A DNA stretch of 64,000 nt from Ilyonectria destructans (GCA_020740775.1 JAHEWK010000011.1:744001-808000); one strand, 5' to 3'. Positions 10,639 through 22,858 are shown, counted from the stretch's first letter. Translations and numbers: made by a program. Notes: generated by a model not told the origin, from the letters alone.

Positions 10639-11271
10639 TCACAGTCTCAGATTGTCCAGGTCTGGTGTCTCCTCTAGAAGATGCACCAAGGGCAGGAATA
10701 ACGAATCTCCCTGCGATGACGCCGACGCCGACTCGCCCTGCGACTGGGTGAGCAACTGCTTCAGATCCTCCCATGTCTTCCAGTACCAGCCCTCGCACTT
10801 GTTCGGCTCCAGCACCTGGGAAGCGTCAGTTCAGATCCACGTCCGCTACGCGCCTCCGATGGGAATGTCTCGACGCACCTGAGGCTCGGCTGCCTGGTCC
10901 ACCATCTCGCACCGCACGAACAGCGTGATGTAGTGCTTTCCCGCGTCCTCAAAGACATCGTTTGTCACGGATACGATCTTGACGCCCCGGACCTTGAGGC
11001 CCGTCTCCTCCAGCACCTCCCGCTCGGCGCAAAACAACACGCTCTCGCCATGCTCCAGGTGACCGCCCGGTAGCTGCCATGTTCCTGTTCCGAACAACCG
11101 TCAGCATCATCGATCCGTGGTACTGGGTCATCGTCTGATCGACCCGGCCATGGATGAGTCGAGATTACCTGCGCCGTGGCTCCCCATGCGCTTGCCTGCG
11201 ACAAACTTGCCATCCCGGCCGTAGACGATGGCCGCCACGCCAACACGGGGATTAGGTTTCTCTGAAGTCAT
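10639..11271 (-). CDS. Nudix hydrolase
   Basis: Three exons (11271-11169, 11084-10879, 10815-10639) separated by introns of 84 and 63 nt give a 161-aa protein. It starts with MTSEKPNPRVGVAAIVYG. The first junction restores the typical GAGTWQLPGG motif. The Nudix box is complete: GHLEHGE, seven residues, then REVLEETGL, matching GX5EX7REUXEEXGU. This places it among small single-domain Nudix enzymes (MutT/NUDT15-like), which hydrolyse nucleoside diphosphate-linked substrates in the cytosol. Exon 3 supplies the ECEGWYW-like strand (KCEGWYWKTWEDL) and a closing helix. The substrate cannot be assigned from the box alone. Length is normal for the family. Confidence 0.88.
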
Positions 11272-12500
11272 CGCGAGGGCGTATCTATGCAATTCCAGTA
11301 ATGCAAAGGGTTAAATGCGTAGTCAATTTTCCAAGATCAATATTGCACAATGCTTTGGGAAAACAATAGAGGGATCGTTTGGTGACCATATAATGTAGAC
11401 GAGTGAATTTTGGCTGGTCAAGTCAACCCCGCCAAGGCGGAGTGAAGTCTGCCTAGCACAGGCTGAGTCATGGGCATCTCACAAGATCTTCGAAGTGGAA
11501 TAACCAAAGAAGGGACAGGCTTCCAGGGAAGTAGTGGCAAAACTTAGCTTAGGCGTACTCGAGTCATCCCGAGCCCAGGTTTGTACGTGTACCGTTCTCG
11601 GTGCCTCTTGCGCTGTTGGGTTCACTTTTGGTGGTATTTTACACCATAAGCCGTGCAGCATATACCGGTCCCAGAACAATACTCCGCACCTGTTTAACAG
11701 GTGAATGCCCTTAAATAAATATATACATTTTATCATTATTAACTATTTATTTCTTAGCATTGCCGAATACAGCTTCTACGCAAAATCATCACTGCTATTT
11801 TCAATATTATGGTATAGGGTAGGGATCGTGGAAACGACACTCTCCCTCGCGTCAACCCACCACCGCTTGCTTGGTGGCTGGTTTCTCTCCCAAACACGCC
11901 ACTAAACCCCTAACAGAGATTCTAGGGACTGGAAATTTAGCGTAACACAAAACCCCTCTTCCCCTGTTAAAGGGCCGGCCTTGCTGCGGCCCTATCCAGA
12001 AACAATAACATGCTAGCAAGACCTCGCTTTAGGGTGTTTCGGTGAGGAGGCGAGAACCGCCAAGCGCTTTTAGGTCTCCCCAGAAGCAATCCCAAGCCCC
12101 AGGGACCTGTCAGATCCGAAAGAAGGTTAGTACGAATATGAGATCGAGGACTGTTCCCAGCCGCTCAGTTTATTTAAGGAGAGTGTCTTGCGAGGCCGGG
12201 CTAGTCAAGCCCCAGAAATTGCCGTTGCGCCAGCCTCGTATTTCTACGATGCGCTGGAACATGACGTATCGGAATTGGGAAATACCTCTTTGCCGGCTCT
12301 CTCGGTATCAATGTCATAGACGGAGTAGTTTCTGAATAGTGATAAATCAAGTTTTCCTAACCGTACCCCCGACGCTACCGTCCTATGTTCCTGTCTAATA
12401 CGGGTGGCGCTCGGCCCCAAACCTGACCCAACACCAAGACCCAAAAACATTCGTATCGAGAAGTAAACCTGTCTTTCATCTTCCGGGCCGGAGTTTATGG
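11272..12500. other. Gene-free, partly AT-rich stretch
   Basis: About 1.2 kb without a supported gene. The part around 11700-11830 is strongly AT-rich, as in decayed repeats. No intact transposon frame was seen. Confidence 0.45.
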
Positions 12501-12941
12501 TTAGTGAGCTCGAGTCTGAGCGCCCGAGTCTAAACCCATTGTTCTCGCGATCCCAAACAAGCGCGCCGCTTGTCTCAGGTTAGCGTTGGAAATTGTCAGA
12601 GCGATTTGGCTACGGAAGGGTTCCGAGCCATCGCTTCCAGTACCAGCTCCCAGTACCAGCTCGTCAAATTGATACCGACTCAAGTCTTTCATCTCTCCGC
12701 TTGAATCCAAGACCAAACTGTTGTCAAAATTCCCCTTCTGACTATCCCCTTCTTCCCATATCCCTGCTGCAAGGTTCCACAAGCGATGGTGGCGAGAGAT
12801 CATGTCGTCAACCATCAGGATCGTGTTGATCATGTCGTCTAGGTGCTGATCACACTCTCCCTCCCTTGGAATCCGGCTTCCGGGCTCAAGAGTGAGATGT
12901 ATGATCCTCGACGAGCCTCGTGATCCCACGTTTGCACACAT
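12501..12941 (-). CDS. Hypothetical protein (doubtful)
   Basis: An open frame of 146 codons runs from the ATG at 12941 to a stop at 12501. The composition is protein-like, with acidic and hydrophobic helices (HLDDMINTILMVDDMISRHH, RLWNLAAGIWEE) and SNANLRQAARLFGIAR near the end. I recognise no domain. The frame is open upstream to 12995 without an ATG, so this could be the last exon or a fragment of a larger, possibly broken gene. Confidence 0.3.
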   Translation of the reverse strand: MCANVGSRGSSRIIHLTLEPGSRIPREGECDQHLDDMINTILMVDDMISRHHRLWNLAAGIWEEGDSQKGNFDNSLVLDSSGEMKDLSRYQFDELVLGAGTGSDGSEPFRSQIALTISNANLRQAARLFGIARTMGLDSGAQTRAH

Positions 12942-13108
12942 GTTGGACCCAGAATCTCGGGGGAAACCTGAGAGCCGGGTCTGTCGATAGAGCACGGCTC
13001 TGGTTCGGCCAAACTCAGCCTCCTAATTTAGCACATTGGTGGAAAACTAGGTTCTCTTTCTTGAGTCATTGTCATGGACAAGTCATTGCTTCCTTGTCCG
13101 TGTGGAAT

Positions 13109-15638
13109 TCATGGGAACGGCTGAGACGGAGCGAACAGTCCATAAAGGGCGTCCTGCGAGATGTCTTTTTCTTGATCGTTCAGGAAGTCCAACAGTCCCG
13201 GCGAGTTTCCCCAGACCGGGTCAACATGGTCCATTACTCCTCCAATGTACTCCGAAGACACGGTGGGCATGTATGGAGCAGGTGGACGTGTAGCAGTGTG
13301 TGGCATACCCCCGTTGGACGGAGTCATGGCGAGAGGAAAGAAGAAGCTCTCATCGAGACCAGCTGGAACTGGCTGCTCTTGGCCAGCAGCGCTGCCCTCT
13401 TTGATGCTGACTTGGAACTCTCTGACCATGTCCTGGAGGACGCTCAGGGGCTTCTTCAGACCAAAATTGCAACCTACTTGGAGCTCGCTGAGACAGGTCC
13501 AGAAGAAGGAGATGGGCTCGGTGAACTGGCCCCTCTCGCGACGCTCCTGCCGAAGGATGGCAATGACGGCCGAGTAGACGGCATACGAAAGCAAAAACGG
13601 AGCACGACGCAGGGTGAAGGACTCGCGATATCGTCGGACAAGCTTCTGGATCATGAGGGCGCTCTGGACACAGGCTTCCTCCCCTCGTCGTTTGGCAGCC
13701 TCGTCGGAGTGCCTTCGGAGATGGCCCTCCTCCAAAAAGGCACGATGGAGGAGGATGGTCATGGCGTGAAATGTCGTGCTGTCACGAGCATGGTTAGCAT
13801 CGCCAGGCGGGGCAGAACGGGGAGATTGCTCACTGTGGGGTGATTTGATGTGGAGGGGGCGTGATGGCGAGGTTGTCGTCAGGGTCAAATCGTAAGTGAC
13901 TAGGGAGACTGGTCTGCCACTTTTCTAGCTCCTTTTCGATTGCGGCTCTTTTGTTGAGGAGGTACTCGGCGCTGTGCTTGACACACTGGATGCCGTACAA
14001 ATCGTTGATTCTCGTCGAGATCTGGAGCAGCCTCACTAGGCTGCTGAATGTGGACACCGCATGGGCAGGTTGGGCGCCATATGCCGGTGGCGCCGTTGCC
14101 GGTGAGTTCGGGTCGGTGTACGGCTCCCATTCCTCGAGTTCCTCGAACGTATCGAGCAGCTGCAGTGGGACCCTGGCCTGCGCCGAGGCGAACATGCAAG
14201 GTCTGCCGAGGTACAAGGCTTGAGTGGCATCGGTTGTGAAGGCGGCCCAATAGAGGCGCTTGCGCATCTCCTGTTCCAAATCTCGGCGCAACATGCGTTC
14301 ATTGCTGACGCCGGCAGTGCCCTGGTAGTCGGGGCCAAGCATCAAGTGGCAGCCCAGGTCGATGATCATGCGATGGGCCGTTCCCGAGAGACTCCAGCCT
14401 GCACTGGGTCGTCCTTGCGAGACAAGCGAGACGCTGGTGAGTAGCAGTGCGAGGGCTGACGGAATGCTGGGCTTGTCGAGCTCATCAACCAAGAGCTCAC
14501 GGAATCGGTCGTAGAAGCGCCGGCCGACACTCTGGGGATCTTCCGGATCGGAGCGGAGGCAAAGGCGGTCACTATACAAGGAAGTCGAATAGAAGATGGC
14601 GTTGAGCAGGAGCTTGTTGACAAACGGGCCGCCACCGCTGGCGAGACTGTCCATGAAGGCTGGGCGGTATGAGATGAGGTAGGCGTAGTGCTGGCGGTTG
14701 AAATGCAGATCGAGCAGATGCTTGGCCAACTCGGGATCGCAGCCGTCGAGGTCCATCAAGTCCTGCGGGCGTCGGAACATGCGCGCTTCCCTCTGGCGCT
14801 GCAGCGCGGCGTTGCTGATGAGCCGGGCCTTGGAGGCAGCGATGGCGTCGTCGCCTTTTCGGGTCATGGTGGATATGTTCTCGCGGTGCTGCGCGCGCGA
14901 CGTCGGGTTCATGATACTGGCTAGACCGTGGACGGCCGAGACGTAGCCGTTCTCGTGGAAAACACCGGCAACTCGAGCTTCGCTCGGCGAAAGGCCGCTG
15001 ACGCCGTCGCCGTTGCCATCGTTGCTGATCGGACGTGGGACGGGCTGTTTGGAGCCGGGCATTTGTTCCGAGCTCTGCTGCACAGACTGGTTCGATACCG
15101 AGAGAATATTGCCGAAGCTGCCTATTTGCGGTTTCGTTTCGCCGTCGGTCGGGCCTACACTGCTTCGCGGGGGCGAGGACAGGAAGCCGGCACCCATGTC
15201 GTGAGCGCCGGTCGAGGCCGTGGGGGTCGGTAGCGGGCTCGCGATGGCGGCGGTCGAGGCCAGGCGACTGAGGCCGTGCGAGGTGTATTCGTGGGATGCT
15301 CGCGAAGGATCACCAGTGTCCATGAGCTCGGCGGTCCAGGCGGACTGCATCTCGGGCGGCAGGATCCCGGAGGCCTTCATGTGGTCGAGCATGGCGGCGA
15401 CGGTCGCCTCGAGGCTCTGGACGCGGGCGCGGGACGGTCGGGGTTCTCGGCGGGCATCGTGAGGGTAGATGCAGGACAGGTTGTTGGTGGTGCACTCGAC
15501 GCACTGCGGGCGCGCCCCGTCGCATCGGACTTTTTTCTGGCGGCACGGCGTGCACGTCTTGCAGAGGGTGCCGCCGGGCGAGGCGCGCGAGATGCGAGAG
15601 TCCCGGCCAGGGCGGCGCGAGACCTTGGGGTTCGTCAT
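13109..15638 (-). CDS. Zn2Cys6 transcription factor with fungal-specific TF domain
   Basis: Two exons (15638-13834 and 13778-13109) with a 55-nt intron (GTGAGC...GACAG, branch GCTAACC) encode 824 aa. The frame is open to 15674, but the ATG at 15638 gives the usual short basic lead. The zinc cluster uses Cys29, 32, 39, 46, 49 and 56 (CX2CX6CX6CX2CX6C). It is followed by a basic linker and a short coiled region (RVQSLEATVAAMLDHM). The middle region (FNRQHYAYLISYRPAF, SQGRPSAGWSLSGTAHRMIIDLG) is the fungal_trans middle homology domain. It should act in the nucleus on CGG-containing sites. It is divergent from another Zn2Cys6 gene across 1.1 kb. Target pathway unknown. Confidence 0.88.
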
Positions 15639-16718
15639 TTTGAAGAGGCGACGGTCGCAGGGTGGCGCAGGCAAAATCCGAGTGCGGTCGGGCGGTGGTG
15701 TTAATGGTAAGGCGGTCGGAAAGATGTCGTGATGCCAGGCCGTGGTGTTGAAGAAAGGCGCCGGTCGGCGGTTAGGTGCTCACCCGGGATGAACAGCCGA
15801 GGACCTGATGTCCCGTCGCTAGCCCTAGCAAGTTAGCGGGGGCGTTGGAGGGGGCATCGGGCCACCGTCTTTGGGGGTGGACCCACTAGCGAGTCGGCTT
15901 TTACAGGGCCTCGGCCACTGAAAACCCGCCGAATTCCAGCGCGGGGGCCACTAGACGCCCCTCTGCTACTGACCGAGGGTGCCCCAGTCCGGGTCCACCC
16001 GATGTCCTCCGACTTTGGCCATCGGGTGCCGGGGGTTCACCGGGACGGCACGGTGACTGGATTTGCTGAAGGTGAGCCGACGCTTGCAGCCGAGGAGAGA
16101 GGCAGAGGGAGGGTAATTAATAGTGCAGGGCATAAGGCTTTTGGGGGGTGGGCTATTTCTTCGTCCGCGGCCTCAGCCAGTGCGCGATGCGAGTCACGCT
16201 TGGTTTGCCAGGCGGAAAGGAGGAAACATGTGATTTGGAAGATGTGAGGTAAGGTGAAAGAGTGAACAGAAGACCTACCGGTACAAGTCGACGGCAATTG
16301 AGCCGCCCCCAAACGCCATCGCCGCCATCGCCGCCACCACCTCCTCCACCACCATCGTCACTTCATGTCTCACCACAGAAACCAGGCACGCGAGTGTCTC
16401 TTGACCACTGCACGGCCGGCCAAGTTGGCTTGGTGGACTACACTAGCACTCAGCCGGTTCTTGATCACTATACATCCCGGATGACGTGGACTTGAGCGGA
16501 CCATTGCTCGCAAACAAAGCATCAATCGCCACGGCGTCGACATGGCAGCTCTGCTACATCCCAGACCCATGGAATCCTCGATACCCCCAAACTCTCTCTC
16601 TCTTAGTCAGAAACCTTAAGCTGTGAGATGATTGGCTCCGTGGCCCCGTATTCCTCTACGATGTCAAAACGACTCAAACTTTCGACCTTCCAACTCCAAT
16701 CTAGGCCGACAAACCACC
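15639..16718. promoter_or_regulatory. Divergent promoter region between two Zn2Cys6 genes
   Basis: 1.08 kb separates the two start codons. It contains a CCATCGCCG/CCACCTCC microsatellite-like pyrimidine-rich run near 16317-16356 and no supportable coding region. Shared control of the two regulators is possible but not shown by a specific site. Confidence 0.4.
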
Positions 16719-18937
16719 ATGGATTGGGGTCAACCCCGAAAACTCGCCCAAATCCTCCCCGCCACGGCCCTGAGTGATGAAAGCAGCAGCGCAGAGTCCG
16801 TCGCCCCCGGGCGCTCTAGAGCCGTCAAGAGGGCCAAGGCCGCCAAGGCACCGGCTAAGCCGAGGCGCTTCGTCACCGACGTCGCCTGCAACAATTGTCG
16901 GCGGAGGAAAGCAAAGGTGAATGACGACGAGCTGGACTTTCACGCGCCGAGCCGATGAATTCAAGGGCCCACTAACGCCGTCCTCCGTATAGTGCAACAG
17001 TGCCAGGCCCGCCTGTGGATATTGTCTGAAGAGACAGGTCGCGTGCATCTATAGCGATGACAGGAACGCCGTCGTTGCCGTAGACCTCAAGCGGAAGCAT
17101 GCGGCCCTCGAGATGGAAAACGCCAGGTACCATGAACTCTTCATGCTCTTGCGCGGCAAACCCATGGGAGAATCAGACGAGATCTTCCGCCGCATCAGGG
17201 CGTCGAGTGAACCCCTGGGTGTTCTCGACGCCATCAAGTACGCCAATTTATTGCTTCCCAACCCAGGATCCAACGAGAGGTTGGGTAATTCACAGCTGAC
17301 GAGACTCGACAATAATTGCCTCCACAACAGTCCCATCAAGGTCCACGCCCGTCCGTGGACCACTGTCGTTGACGATGGCCTCGTGTCAGATCTCATCACT
17401 AATTTCTTCATCTGGGATGGCATGTATGTCTTCCCATCGATTGCTCTTGACGCCTTCCTAGAGGACATGGCGGTCGGTGATATTAAAAAGGCTAAATGGT
17501 GTTCACCTCTGCTGGTCAACGCTATATGTGCCCTGCGATGTGTATGTTTTGATTGTTTAAACCCACACGCCGCCGAATGGCACTGACCGTTTTGGCTAGA
17601 ACTTCTCAGAACGAGCCAAGCTCTTTGCTGCGAAGACACAACAAAACTTGTGTGATCGATTTCTTGAGGAAGCCAAGGGCTTACTCGGCCGCGAAAATGG
17701 TCGTCCTTCCATCCCGACTGTCCAAGCCCTCGTCTTCATGTATCTTGCCACAGCCGTTGCAGGAAGAGACAGAGCCGCGCGAGTGTATCGCTTCACTGCA
17801 TTCACGATGTTACGGCGTCTGCGACTCGAACAGAGGTTTCATAGCCTCGACGACAGCAATGCAGCGGATGCCAAAGAAAGACGAGTCATATCTTGTGCAC
17901 TCTGGGGGCTCTTTACGATGGAAAGGTTAGTTTGAGCTCATTCTATACTCGATTGTGACTTTGTTAATCCTCTATATTCAGTCGTATAGCTCTCTTCTAC
18001 TCCCAGCCGTCTATTCTACCTCCCCCAAATATTCCCAAATTGTTAGATGGCTACAAGACCATGAGTGTCGAACATCTGGGCAATGTGGACGTCCTAGGTC
18101 AGCCTCTCCAGGAATCAACCTACCAGATACCGGTTGTTACAGGAATAGGAATCCTTAGTTGTGAGATGGCTGAACTATGGAATGAAGTGATGTATCACAT
18201 CGCTTCTACCGAAACCATCAAAGGCAGTGACGCAGACATTCGCGTCCGCAGAACTTTCTACTCGAGACTGAGGCGATTTAGAGAAGAGCTACCTGTGAGG
18301 TTTCTCTGTGAGACGAATTTGACGCCGTCCACTTGCTTCCTGAGGTTCGTTATCTTCTCCTGCGTCCATTATTTTATCGAGAAACTGACTGTTCAGAATG
18401 CACGAAAACGAAGTTATATATACTATCCTTCAGCATCTACCTACCGATGCGCGATTCGAGACCCCGTATCACCCTCCCAACTCCACTGTCAAGGATGTGT
18501 TGTTACAAACCTGCCGAGACGATACCACACTGGCAGAAACATACCTCCGAAAGTGGCCATTCAACCCCATGATAACGCGTTCCATCAACTTGGCCATGTA
18601 CAACCTCACCCCCGTTCTCGAAGACCCGGCAACCCATGATCTCTTCACCAGAGAATGCATAATGGCCCGCATGTCCGCTCGCACGTCGAAACTTGGCGCA
18701 CACCTGCTCCAGGCCGTACAGGCGCTCGCGTGGGCCATGAAGAAGCCGATCCCTGTAGCTGCCCGCCCGTATCTCGAAGATTGGGGGCCGCAAGCTGTCG
18801 AAAAAGACCTGCCCATCGCCTTTGTGTTGCCTCAGCTAGAGGATATCAAGGGCATATTGGAGTCTGATAACGAGGCTGACGCGGCAGGGGTCGAAAACCA
18901 ACTTGGCTTCTTGATTGAAAAATGGTCTATGATGTAG
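16719..18937 (+). CDS. Zn2Cys6 transcription factor
   Basis: Five exons (16719-16916, 16993-17541, 17600-17925, 17982-18344, 18397-18937) encode 658 aa. All introns are 52-76 nt with GT...AG borders and the phases join cleanly. The zinc cluster Cys57, 60, 67, 74, 77 and 84 (CNNCRRRKAKCNSARPACGYC) is split by intron 1 right after the basic KAK, a common position in fungal regulators. The start ATG has a good context (ccaccATGG). The rest has helical segments (FVMYLATAVAGRDRAARVYRF-like, WGLFTMES) typical of the fungal_trans region, though it is less clear than in the neighbour. Nuclear DNA-binding regulator; targets unknown. Confidence 0.85.
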
Positions 18938-20130
18938 CTGTCGAAACAGGACCCTGGCGGGGGCCTTGTTCAGGGGCTTGGCTCCATTCTTTGGACCCCA
19001 TGGTGCTGTCAACAGTCCAGTTCCAATATCTCTATCTACCTGTACCATAATTGTACAAAGTTGTTTTTATAGGCCATGTACCCAAGTTTTAGCAGGGTCT
19101 ACGCTGGTGGGGAAATCCGGCTAGTTACACTGCTCAGACGGGCCTCATCTGTTGCAACATCAGATGAGCCACGTCAACACGAAGCCTGGGTGGCTTGTGC
19201 GATGAATTCCCGGGGCCAACTAAAAAGTATTTTAAGAAATTAAAAAAGGAGAACCATGGTGTTGAATAAAGCAACGCTGAAAAGGTTGGAGCCTGCAGGT
19301 TTTATGAAAAAAATGAACAACGCAACGGGTACAATTGGAGGCAATTTGACATTTCATATGCTGTTGGCGGGTGCTTATCAATGGGAAAGCCCAAGTTCTG
19401 ATCGCCATCTGTGATATTGCTTCTGTCGTATTGGTACACCCCCGTTCGTTTCGTCGCGCAGTAGTTATTTACTTGCGTGTGTATGATGTGGGAGTCCTTT
19501 TAATCTACGCCTGGGTAACAGCAACAGGCTCTTGCGACGGTTTTGAAACGTCAGATTCCAGGATATTGGATATTCTACTGAGAAATGATCTTATACAGCT
19601 ATTATAGAAGAAGCTGAAATAGAACTCAATAATTTTTATCAAGGCTGGTATTGTGACAGGGATTTAAGGTCTTTGGGGGAAAACAGGGAAAATTGAAGCT
19701 TTCTGCATTTTTGGGAAGCGACCCACAGCCGGCTGTCTCCTTTGGGATATCCTGCCATAGCTAGGGCTATTGGCTTAATCTGAAGAGTCAGTCTTGTGGT
19801 CTTCTAGGGAGGATTTTGAGACAGCAGATTGATCTGTCCATTATCGTCTTTAGCTACTATCTACAGGATGCCCAATTGATAGTATTTTGGCCTACTGATG
19901 CAGCATTCCCTTATAAGCAGACCTACTATAAAGCTCTTAAGTATCTCTCTTTTCTATTTAATTAGGCCGTTAGTGTAAATAAAGAAGTAGCTGTACTAAT
20001 AACAAGGATTACTTTTGACTTGAGTGGAGCAGGGGAGATTAATCTCTACTAACACAGGGCTCACTTTGGGACTAACAGTGGAGACAGATCTCTGTTACCG
20101 GTAGTCTATGAACATAACTCTCAGTGTATA
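18938..20130. other. Gene-free AT-rich stretch
   Basis: About 1.2 kb. The part from 19240 to 20120 is AT-rich with many short stop-interrupted frames, resembling repeat DNA decayed by RIP-like C-to-T change. No terminal repeats were recognised. Confidence 0.45.
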
Positions 20131-21006
20131 TTAAGCCATATCTACATCAGATGATGTTATACATTCCCAGCATGCCTTATCACTCCACGATTGTCCCCCT
20201 GTCGACTTCTGGAAGTTGGCGTCTTTCAAAGAGTAACCGCTAAACAGACATTCGTACCGGTCATGACTCCAATCGTAGCCCGATGCACGGCAACCTTGTA
20301 GGTGGGAGCAAATTGTTGCGCAGTTCTCGGCGTCCACAGTATGTGGGTAAATCATGGTGTCGTAGAACCGAGCCCCGGCATTGACAGTACCGGCTTGGTT
20401 ACAATAGTATTGAGAATCGGTGTCCTTCTTGAGGGTACAGTGTGGTCCGGTGTCCGGAAGCCCCGGCACAATGGACGGGGGTTCCATTCCGCACCTAGTA
20501 CAGTCTGCACAGCCCATATCGTACCAGGAAGTCGAGGACACTGTTTCCTCAAGAAAACCACCATCGGCTAGACCTTTCTCATAGAGGCGACATGGCGTAT
20601 CGGGATCCGAAGAGTTGTATCCGTATGATTTGCACGTAGCCCAGAGATGGCAGATGAAGGCGCAGTCTTGGATGCTATCCTGCGGCATGCCGTTATAGAG
20701 GATTCCCCATCCATCGCCCGATAGGAAATGACCCTTCTTGTTACATTTTGCACCCTTGGGCATTGCTTGAGCGTCGTGGCAGGCGCCCGGGTATGTGAAC
20801 CCTGGTGGGCATGTGTATAGATAATCGTTTGAAGAGGTGCATGACGAGGTCGTTTGGCTGTCCGTTTGCGAAGATGTGGAATCTGTCGAATCAGGGAAAC
20901 GAAACGTCCCGTTATGAACAAACAATCGGATTTGATCCAGCAGGGATGCTGATGCCCAATCGACAGAGCCCACGACGGCCAACATGAGCGATCCCCTCAG
21001 CCGCAT
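20131..21006 (-). CDS. Secreted Cys-rich protein with two PAN/apple-like segments
   Basis: Intronless, 291 aa. Residues 1-20 form a signal peptide (hydrophobic MLAVVGSVDWASASL region). A Ser/Thr-rich stretch (TSSQTDSQTTSS) follows. Two similar Cys-rich segments come next. Each has a C-X3-C motif followed by a second Cys region and ends near a WYDMGC or SWSDKAC block. The first is CAFICHLWATCKSYGYN...CRLYEKGL. The second is CATICSHLQGCRASGYDW...CLFSGYSL. This pattern matches the PAN/apple fold of fungal extracellular proteins, which bind carbohydrate or protein. It is probably secreted, with a possible role at the cell surface or with a host. Function beyond that is unknown. Confidence 0.7.
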   Translation of the reverse strand: MRLRGSLMLAVVGSVDWASASLLDQIRLFVHNGTFRFPDSTDSTSSQTDSQTTSSCTSSNDYLYTCPPGFTYPGACHDAQAMPKGAKCNKKGHFLSGDGWGILYNGMPQDSIQDCAFICHLWATCKSYGYNSSDPDTPCRLYEKGLADGGFLEETVSSTSWYDMGCADCTRCGMEPPSIVPGLPDTGPHCTLKKDTDSQYYCNQAGTVNAGARFYDTMIYPHTVDAENCATICSHLQGCRASGYDWSHDRYECLFSGYSLKDANFQKSTGGQSWSDKACWECITSSDVDMA

Positions 21007-21213
21007 CGCGAACGGGAGGAGAATGACGGCTGAAGAAGCACGGGGGTAAGAAAATCACGATTTGTTTGGAGAAAAAAGCAGGTGGTCCTGGACAAGTCTG
21101 AAGGCACATCACTCAGTAAAATCTTGCCCGCCTGCTGCATCTCTCGTATAGCACGGCATTGCTCGTAATCCGCTCCGGCGCTAGACAATATCACATATTA
21201 TTCTTATAATGAA

Positions 21214-22800
21214 GTGACGTCTAAAAGTGTGGTAACCCCCCTGTTTAGAATTCCTTTCCGACTCAAGGACCCCTTTTACTGGTCCGCGAGTGCTGGTAGG
21301 AAACTGGTACTCGGCAAGTTCTTTTTCTGGAAACCTGGATCCGACATAGAGAACTCAGTCAATACTATACTGTGGATATTAATCTATGATATTCTCCAGC
21401 AATATCCGGAGCTCACCTCATTCGTTTTCCCACAGCATTGGTCGTACGTTTACTCACTTCTGTAGCAAGCACCGGTAGAGCTTCATTTTGATGACGATGA
21501 AATACGTGAAGCATTCAGCCGGCTGATTCAGAACCAATGCTTTTTTTTTTCTCATCGACGGGCTAGACGAATTTCAAGAAACCTCCCAGGAAAGATACAA
21601 AGACCTGATTCGGTTTCTCTCGTGCTGGGTAAAAGCAGCTGCTGAGGATTTTATGTTTCGAGTCGGGAGTATCACGTTTTCCTCGAACACTTCAAGGGAC
21701 CAAGGAGCTTCTAGTTGCAGGAACTGACCTACAATGGCATTTACAGCTTCATCCGTAACAAACTAGAGCATAACCAGAACTTTCTCGAGCTTGAAAAGCC
21801 TCCAGATGGTACCGAGAGATTAATTTTGAAGGTGGCGAATAGAGCCGATGGCGTTTTCTTGTGGGTGTCCTTAGTAGTGAACTTGCTCGACGACGCATGC
21901 GACGGCGGAGGCGATTTCTCCGAACTAGAACGCAAGATTGAGTGGGCTCCACTGCGAGTTAAGGATCTCTTCCGGTAACTCTTCGATTTCTATTATGAAT
22001 CTGACAGAGATTAATTGGCTTAGACCTTCGCTATCGCCCTAAAGCTTTTGGAGAATGAATACGGGATGAGGATGTCTCTTTTCTGCTATTCACTTCTTGA
22101 CTTTATTGCTAATCCTGAGTTTGCATCGGATATAGACTATCTCAAAAGGGCCGGTTTGGTGGGGACGGACAAGGAGCATGTTGAGAGGCGGCTAAAGAGG
22201 GCCTGTATGCAGTCATACAGATACTGTAAAGGCCTCCTTGAGATTCACACCGATGCAGAAGACCCTCTGGAACCTATTACCAACTAACACAATTGCGGCA
22301 TATCGCGCTATAGTACTCATCTCACGAAGACTATCTCACTGGCCCATCAGGATATCCATGAGTTCCTATTGAGAGAGAACATTAAAGACCGGACTGCTTG
22401 TACCTAAGGATTTAATATGTTTGGGGCAATATGTCAGACCTTCGCTGCAGAAGTCGCCTTGATGATGGTTCTGAAAGACGAGCCTAGCGAGATATGGGAG
22501 AAACCGATAGACTCTAGATTCTACTTGTTAGAGCTGGCGGATATTCTCTGAGGTATCCTACAGCATGGTTCAGTGGATCAGCACCTTAAAGCGTTGGATA
22601 ATCTCGACGTGCTATGCAGCCCTAGCAGGCCCGGTCCTGAATACCAGCTTATACTTTCGATGCCTAATCTGTCAGATTGTATAACGGTACCGGAATTTGG
22701 AGACTATCTGTTTGCCACTTTGTAGCTTTACTCGGTATTGAACAATGCTTCAGATACTAGGTGTAACTTACTGGGAGGGACATTGCAACCAAGGATGGCA
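21214..22800 (+). pseudogene. Decayed STAND/NACHT NTPase (NOD-like receptor type)
   Basis: Plus-strand fragments appear in the order of fungal NACHT proteins. First is LVLGKFFFWKPGSDIENS, then a Walker B block LIDGLDEFQE just after a T10 run near 21540. Next come VSSREYHVFLEHFKG, LTYNGIYSFIRNKLE, and ADGVFLWVSLVVNLLDDA. Then FAIALKLLENEYGM appears, followed by an ISLAHQDIHEFLLRENI-like segment around 22330-22380. Frameshifts (the poly-T) and stops (TAG after GPRSF near 21712; later TAA and TGA) break it. The P-loop region that should precede 21214 is missing. It is a 5'-truncated, multiply broken gene copy. Confidence 0.68.
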
Positions 22801-22815
22801 GTCTTGTTTTGGTGC

Positions 22816-22858
22816 TGATGTGGGTAGCGCTGATGTGGATAGCGCTGATGTGGATGTA
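22816..22858 (+). repeat. 15-bp tandem repeat (GCTGATGTGGATAGC-type) x3
   Basis: Three imperfect copies of a 15-bp unit (gctgatgtggatagc) follow the NACHT relic. The surrounding DNA is non-coding. Confidence 0.7.

Noticed and set aside
17049..17639. 196-aa minus-strand frame
   Set aside because: Antisense to exon 2 of the second Zn2Cys6 gene.
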